A stretch of DNA of 34,120 nucleotides, taken from positions 1 through 34,120 of the forward strand of contig SYAB01000169.1 of the NCBI GenBank assembly GCA_005787665.1, in the 5' to 3' direction. This document shows, in pieces, positions 29,851-34,120 of this stretch. A program made the translations under genes and the position numbers. The notes under the pieces were generated by a model. It was not told where the DNA came from. It did no database searches and worked only from the letters and a program-made list of their open reading frames with translations. The DNA comes from Actinomycetota bacterium. Lineage in GTDB: Bacteria; Actinomycetota; Actinomycetes; Mycobacteriales; Mycobacteriaceae. How positions within the stretch are numbered: the first letter of the stretch is position 1; every line of letters starts with the position of its first letter.

Positions 29851-32526
29851 ATGTCGGACGAGTACCCCCCGACCCGGTCCACCCTGCGCAAGATGGCGCT
29901 GTTGTGCCTGCTGGCCGGTGTGTTGGTGGCCGCCATGCTCTTCCCGGTGGTGGGCGGTGCCGGGATGGCCGGCAAACATGCCTCCGATCTGGTGGTCCAG
30001 GGCTCGGCAGACCTCGTCGACGGCGAACTCCCGGTGGTCTCGACGATGGTCGACGCCGCCGGCAACCCGATCGCCGCGCTGTACGTTCAGCGCCGTTTCG
30101 AAGTGCCCACCGACCGGATCGCCGACACCATCAAGTTGGCGATCGTCTCCATCGAGGACAAACGCTTCGCCGACCACAACGGCGTCGACATACCGGGCAC
30201 GCTGACCGGCCTGGCAGGTTTCCTCAAGGGCGCGAGCGACACCCGTGGCGGGTCCACCATCGAGCAGCAGTACGTCAAGAACTTCAATCTCCTGGTCAAC
30301 GCCGAGACCGATGCGGAACGGCAGTCGGCCGTCGAGACCACGCCGGCGCGCAAACTGCGCGAGATCCGCCTTGCCCTGGCGCTGAACCAGTCCATGAGTA
30401 AGCCGGAGATCCTCACCCGCTACCTGAACCTGGTGCCGTTCGGCAACGGCGCCTACGGCGTGCAATCCGCCTCCCGGGTCTACTTCGGCATCGACGCGGA
30501 CCAGTTGAATTGGCAGCAGGCCGCGCTGCTCGCGGGACTGGTGCAGTCCACCAGCTCACTCAACCCCTACACCAACCCGACCGGTGCCCTGGACCGGCGG
30601 AACCTGGTGCTGGACACCATGATCGAGAATCTGCCGGATCTGGCCGAAGAACTTCAGGCGGCCAAGGAACAGCCCCTGGGCATCCTGCCGAAGCCGACTC
30701 CCCTGCCGCAGGGCTGTATCGCGGCGGGTGATCGGGCCTTCTTCTGCGACTACGCCCTGGAATACCTGGCGAAGGCCGGGATCAGCAAACAGGATGTCGC
30801 CCGCAAGGGGTACCTCATCAAGACCACGCTGGACCCGAAGGTTCAGAGCAGCGTCAAGCAGGCCATCAACGCGGTTGCCAGCCCGACGCTGGACAGCGTG
30901 GCCAGCGTGATGAGCGTGATCCGGCCCGGTAAGGACGCACATCGCGTGCTGGCGATGGGCGACAACCGCGGCTACGGCCTGAAATTGGAGGCCGGCCAGA
31001 CCGTACAACCCCAGCCCTTCACCCTCGTCGGCGACGGAGCCGGGTCGATCTTCAAGATCTTCACCAGTGCCGCCGCCCTGGAGATGGGCATGGGCATCAA
31101 CGCGATGCTCGACGTACCGCCGTTCTTCCAGGGCAGGGGGCTGGGAAACAGCGACACCCCGGGCTGCCCACCCAAGACCTGGTGTGTCAAGAACGCCGCC
31201 GGCTACCGGAGCCCGATGAGCATGACCGACGCCTTGGCCCTGTCACCGAACACCGCCTTCGCCAAGCTGATCCAGCAGGTCGGGGTCGGCCGCACGGTCG
31301 ACATCGCCGTCCGATTGGGGCTGCGGTCCTACGCCGAACCGGGCACCGCCCGCGCCTACGTGCCCAAGAGCGACGAGAGTCTCGCCGACTACGTCAAACG
31401 GGAGAACATCGGCTCCTTCACGTTGGGACCCTTCGAGGTCAACGCACTTGAGCTGTCCAACGTGGCCGCAACGCTGGCCTCCGGCGGAACGTGGTGTCCG
31501 CCGAGCCCCATCGAGAAAGTCATCGACCGGTACGGCAACGAAGTCCGGATCCCGACCGCGAAATGCGAGCAGGCCGTTCCGGAAGGACTGGCCAATGCGC
31601 TGACCAACGCGCTGGCGAAGGACACCACGATGGGTACCGGCGCCGCCGCCGCCGGCTCGGTCGGCTGGGGGTTGCCGATGGCCGGCAAGACCGGCACCAC
31701 CGAGTCTCACCGCTCCTCCGGGTTCCTGGGCTACACCAACCAATTGGCCGCCGCCAGTTACGTTTTCGATGACTCACCCAAGCCCGCCGCACTGTGCGCG
31801 TTCCCGCTCCGCAAATGCTGGGGCAGCGGGAATCTGTACGGCGGCACCTCCCCGGCGCAGACCTGGTTTCTGGCGATGAACCCGATCGCCACCAGCTTCG
31901 GCCCGGTGACACTGCCCCCGACCGACCCGCGCTACCTCAACGGCGCACCGGGGGTGTCGATCCCCAGTGTGATGGGCCTGAACCTCGATGCCGCGATCAA
32001 GCGGGTCAAGGACGCCGGATTCGGCGTCGCCGACCAGCCCACGCCGGTCAACAGCAATGCCGCGAAGGGCACCGTGGTCGGCACCACCCCGACCGGTCAG
32101 GTGCTGCCCGGTTCCATCGTGACGATCAACACCAGCAACGGCATCGCGCCGGCACCGCCGCCGGTATACGTCCCGCCCGCACCGGCCTACGACCCGGGTT
32201 ATGACTCGTCCTATGACGGCGGTTACCGCCAGAACTACAACGACGCGCCTCCGCCACCGCCACCGCCGCCGGCAGATGTGCCACCGCCCGGTGTGAACAT
32301 CATCAACATTCCGGGGTTGCCGCCGATCACCGTCCCCGCGTTCCCGCCACCGCCGCCACCACCACCGCCGGGGGAACCCTTCCCCCCGCCGCCACCACCG
32401 GAGTTCCTGCCACCGCCACCGCCACCGGAACCACTGCCACCGCCGCCACCACCCCCGGCGCCGGAGCCGTTGCCGGCACCGCCACCGCCGGCTGAGCCGT
32501 TCCCGCCGCCACCACCCCCGCCGTAG
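29851..32526 (+). CDS. Class A penicillin-binding protein, PonA2-like, with PASTA domain and polyproline tail
   Basis: This 891-aa bifunctional peptidoglycan synthase has a membrane anchor (about 15-35). The GT51 glycosyltransferase domain carries catalytic Glu102 in IEDKRFADHNG and GGSTIEQQ (133-140). The transpeptidase domain has Ser399 in SIFK, SPN (465-467) and KTGT (613-616). One PASTA domain (about 702-765) follows. The last 125 residues are nearly all Pro, with seven or more runs of 6-9 prolines separated by Glu, Phe and Leu. The domain order matches mycobacterial PonA2, but the position (after rraA) differs from Rv3682, so this may be a paralog (PonA3 type). The ATG at 29851 is chosen because the -10 box lies at 7 nt; a GTG at 29842 would overlap that box. 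Confidence 0.93.
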   Translation: MSDEYPPTRSTLRKMALLCLLAGVLVAAMLFPVVGGAGMAGKHASDLVVQGSADLVDGELPVVSTMVDAAGNPIAALYVQRRFEVPTDRIADTIKLAIVSIEDKRFADHNGVDIPGTLTGLAGFLKGASDTRGGSTIEQQYVKNFNLLVNAETDAERQSAVETTPARKLREIRLALALNQSMSKPEILTRYLNLVPFGNGAYGVQSASRVYFGIDADQLNWQQAALLAGLVQSTSSLNPYTNPTGALDRRNLVLDTMIENLPDLAEELQAAKEQPLGILPKPTPLPQGCIAAGDRAFFCDYALEYLAKAGISKQDVARKGYLIKTTLDPKVQSSVKQAINAVASPTLDSVASVMSVIRPGKDAHRVLAMGDNRGYGLKLEAGQTVQPQPFTLVGDGAGSIFKIFTSAAALEMGMGINAMLDVPPFFQGRGLGNSDTPGCPPKTWCVKNAAGYRSPMSMTDALALSPNTAFAKLIQQVGVGRTVDIAVRLGLRSYAEPGTARAYVPKSDESLADYVKRENIGSFTLGPFEVNALELSNVAATLASGGTWCPPSPIEKVIDRYGNEVRIPTAKCEQAVPEGLANALTNALAKDTTMGTGAAAAGSVGWGLPMAGKTGTTESHRSSGFLGYTNQLAAASYVFDDSPKPAALCAFPLRKCWGSGNLYGGTSPAQTWFLAMNPIATSFGPVTLPPTDPRYLNGAPGVSIPSVMGLNLDAAIKRVKDAGFGVADQPTPVNSNAAKGTVVGTTPTGQVLPGSIVTINTSNGIAPAPPPVYVPPAPAYDPGYDSSYDGGYRQNYNDAPPPPPPPPADVPPPGVNIINIPGLPPITVPAFPPPPPPPPPGEPFPPPPPPEFLPPPPPPEPLPPPPPPPAPEPLPAPPPPAEPFPPPPPPP

Positions 32527-32543
32527 CGGCTGGCCAGGTACGG

Positions 32544-33665
32544 CTAGATCGGCCGGTTCGGCCGGACTCCGCGGTAGATGCCGCGCCGGACGATCACTGG
32601 CATCAGCACCCGTCGCACCGCTCCGGCCGGGATCCGGAACGGTCGGCCGTTGGGCGCGAAGACCTCCACCCCGTCGGGCTGGACGCCGATCACCGATCCC
32701 CACCGCCGCCGCGGCGGCCGGTAGGAGCGCAGCGGCCGGCCGGCCGACTCGGCCAGGATGTTGTGCGCCAGGATCCCGTCGGCCCGGTTGCGCGCCGACG
32801 ACCGCAGTGGGTCGGTGGCGGCGACGTCGCCGACCGCGAACACCCCCCGGTAGCCGGGGACCCGCAGTTCCGGGGTGACGTTCACATAACCCTGGTCATC
32901 GAGCAGTTCGGCCGGCACCCAGTCGGTGTTGGGGCGCACCCGCCCGATCGTCCACAACACCGCATCCGCCCGGCCCGGTGACTGGCCGGTGCTCCAGCGC
33001 ACCTCGCCACCGGTGATCTCATCGCAGTCGAACCCGTCGGGAACCACAGCTCGGTGACCCGGATGCAGCCCGACCCCCAGCCGGATCAGCCTGCGCCGCA
33101 GGTGTTCCCAGGTTCGCGGGTGATGCTCCACCAATGGCCGGTCGTGGGGGAAGTACAGGTCGACGCGGGTGCCCGGCCACCGGGTGGCGACGTTGGCCGC
33201 AGTGCTGACCGCCGCCGCGCCGCCGCCGATCACCATCACCGACCGTGCGACGGCCAGCCGATCGTGGGCCGCGGCGAGCTGTTCAGCGATCTGCGCAGGG
33301 CTCTGCATGTCCGGACGCCGCCAGAAGCCGTTACTCACCCCGGTCGAAATCACCAGTGCGTCATAGGGTTCGACGATTTCGGTGCCATCGTCGCGGCGCC
33401 CGTACACGACGTGCGCGGCCAGATCGACCCCGGTCAGTCGGGCCTGCACGGTGCGCACCCGGTCCAGCGCCCGGTATCGGTCGAATGGCACCCAGTAGTC
33501 GGCGGCCCACTCCGCCGGGCGGGTCAGCCGCACGCCGAGTTCCTGCCCGCTGAGCAATCCCGGCTTCGCCGAGATACCCACCACGTCGGCCGAGCCGGCG
33601 AGTCGGATGGCAGTCAGCACACCGCTGTCACCCAGTCCGGCGATGACGACCCGCTGTCGGCTCAC
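32544..33665 (-). CDS. NAD(P)/FAD-dependent oxidoreductase, NDH-2/AIF-like
   Basis: This 373-aa two-dinucleotide-fold flavoprotein begins VVIAGLGDSGVLTAIRL (FAD motif, about 5-21). It has the NAD(P) motif VMVIGGGAAAVSTAANVA in the middle and GVFAVGDVAATDPLRSSARNRA near the end for FAD. The order resembles AIF/NDH-2-type pyridine nucleotide-disulphide reductases. No CxxC redox pair is seen, so disulphide reduction is unlikely; the electron acceptor is unknown. The GTG at 33665 overlaps the stop of the DUF1295 gene (GTGA), so the flavoprotein and membrane protein are co-translated and may work together, perhaps on a lipid or steroid. This functional link is inference. Confidence 0.85.
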   Translation of the reverse strand: MSRQRVVIAGLGDSGVLTAIRLAGSADVVGISAKPGLLSGQELGVRLTRPAEWAADYWVPFDRYRALDRVRTVQARLTGVDLAAHVVYGRRDDGTEIVEPYDALVISTGVSNGFWRRPDMQSPAQIAEQLAAAHDRLAVARSVMVIGGGAAAVSTAANVATRWPGTRVDLYFPHDRPLVEHHPRTWEHLRRRLIRLGVGLHPGHRAVVPDGFDCDEITGGEVRWSTGQSPGRADAVLWTIGRVRPNTDWVPAELLDDQGYVNVTPELRVPGYRGVFAVGDVAATDPLRSSARNRADGILAHNILAESAGRPLRSYRPPRRRWGSVIGVQPDGVEVFAPNGRPFRIPAGAVRRVLMPVIVRRGIYRGVRPNRPI

Positions 33666-34120
33666 GCTCGCCGGCCGGCCGGCCCGGGCGGCCGCGGCAG
33701 GAGCCGGGGCACCCGGTCGATGACGTCCTGGTAGTTCGGCCGGCGCTCCAGGCTGCGCTTCTCCATCATCGGGATGCTCGCACCGAGGAACATCAGGATC
33801 ATCACCGCCACCCCAACGAACAGCCACCATGCCGCACCGGGCGAGGCCGACACACCGAACAGCGCCATCGACAGCCAGAAACCGATCTCGCCGAGATAGT
33901 TCGGGTGCCGCGACCAGGCCCACAGTCCGGTGTCCATTACCGCACCCGGTCGGCCGCGGGCGACGAAGCGGCGCATCTGGGTGTCCGCGACGAGTTCGAG
34001 GGTGACCGAGGCGATCCCCACCGCGAAGGCCAGCCATGCCAGCCACAACCAGCCGTCATCGGGCCGGGTCGCGGCGACGTAGACCGGCACCATCCCGACG
34101 AACACCTGGAGGGTGGGGAA
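33662..34120 (-). CDS. DUF1295 / steroid 5-alpha-reductase-like membrane protein, partial
   Basis: The gene enters from beyond the right edge; 152 codons are visible and stay open to base 34120. The visible part has about four membrane helices and the conserved GLWAWSRHPNYLGEIGFWLSMALFG motif region of DUF1295/ICMT-like enzymes. There the RHPNYLGE stretch binds the reducing cofactor or SAM. The end is a basic, Pro-rich tail (PRLLPRPPGPAGRRA). Relatives are annotated as steroid dehydrogenases or methyltransferases, and the substrate here is unknown. GTG 34105 is internal, since the frame continues upstream. Its stop overlaps the GTG of the FAD oxidoreductase. Confidence 0.85.
   Translation of the reverse strand, partial: FPTLQVFVGMVPVYVAATRPDDGWLWLAWLAFAVGIASVTLELVADTQMRRFVARGRPGAVMDTGLWAWSRHPNYLGEIGFWLSMALFGVSASPGAAWWLFVGVAVMILMFLGASIPMMEKRSLERRPNYQDVIDRVPRLLPRPPGPAGRRA

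Overview
The window is high-GC actinobacterial chromosome and almost certainly comes from a mycobacterium, probably a rapid grower (Mycolicibacterium type). The gene order follows the M. tuberculosis Rv3813c-Rv3853 neighbourhood. In window order it has a HAD phosphatase and PlsC-type acyltransferase (Rv3813c, Rv3814c-3816c type), namH (Rv3818), an Rv3819-like protein, serS (Rv3834c), Rv3835-, Rv3836- and Rv3837c-like genes, pheA (Rv3838c), an LCP protein (Rv3840 type), glpQ1 (Rv3842c), an Rv3843c-like gene, sodA (Rv3846), an Rv3847-like gene, espR (Rv3849), and Rv3850-, Rv3851-, hns- (Rv3852) and rraA- (Rv3853) like genes. NamH and EspR are typical mycobacterial markers. These assignments come from recognising the proteins; no database was searched.

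Layout. Positions 1-540 hold the end of a fructose PTS EIIBC gene and ptsH (HPr). Positions 658-3654 hold a complete sulfide-detoxification operon on the minus strand: CstR-like persulfide sensor, MBL-rhodanese persulfide dioxygenase (CstB type) and a human-like type II sulfide:quinone oxidoreductase. Its promoter carries one near-perfect operator inside the -35/-10 spacer and a second downstream. Positions 3697-9324 hold the HAD/acyltransferase pair, namH with a small partner, and serS translationally coupled to a FAH-like protein. Positions 9469-10910 are the Rv3835/Rv3836 pair. Positions 10929-16023 hold a four-gene accessory cassette: two paralogous double-zinc-ribbon polytopic membrane proteins, a small lipoprotein and an exported S53 (sedolisin) protease. 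Positions 16152-22085 hold a Cys-rich mini-protein, an Rv3837c-like phosphatase/mutase, pheA, a CPBP-type membrane protein, an LCP cell-wall ligase, glpQ1 and an Rv3843c-like gene. Positions 22086-22616 are an unusual intergenic region with a DnaA-box cluster, 13-bp direct repeats and a strong sigma-A-like promoter. Then come a 52-aa membrane protein, sodA, an Rv3847-like gene and espR. Positions 25012-27433 hold a second accessory operon (Pro-rich exported protein, ImmA/IrrE-type metallopeptidase, MAB_1171c-type membrane protein) convergent with espR. The rest comprises Rv3850-like, CopC-like, H-NS-like, RraA, a PonA2-like class A PBP with a PASTA domain and long polyproline tail, an FAD oxidoreductase and a truncated DUF1295 membrane protein.

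Two window-wide patterns stand out. Many gene pairs share 4-bp stop/start overlaps (ATGA, GTGA, TTGA). At least six genes, mostly starting with GTG, have a TANNNT box exactly 6-7 nt before the start codon and no Shine-Dalgarno sequence, as expected for leaderless mRNAs.

The best candidates for under-described biology are the zinc-ribbon/S53/lipoprotein cassette, the ImmA-MAB_1171c operon facing espR, and the DnaA-box and repeat-rich intergenic region. No tRNA, rRNA, insertion sequence or CRISPR array was recognised.
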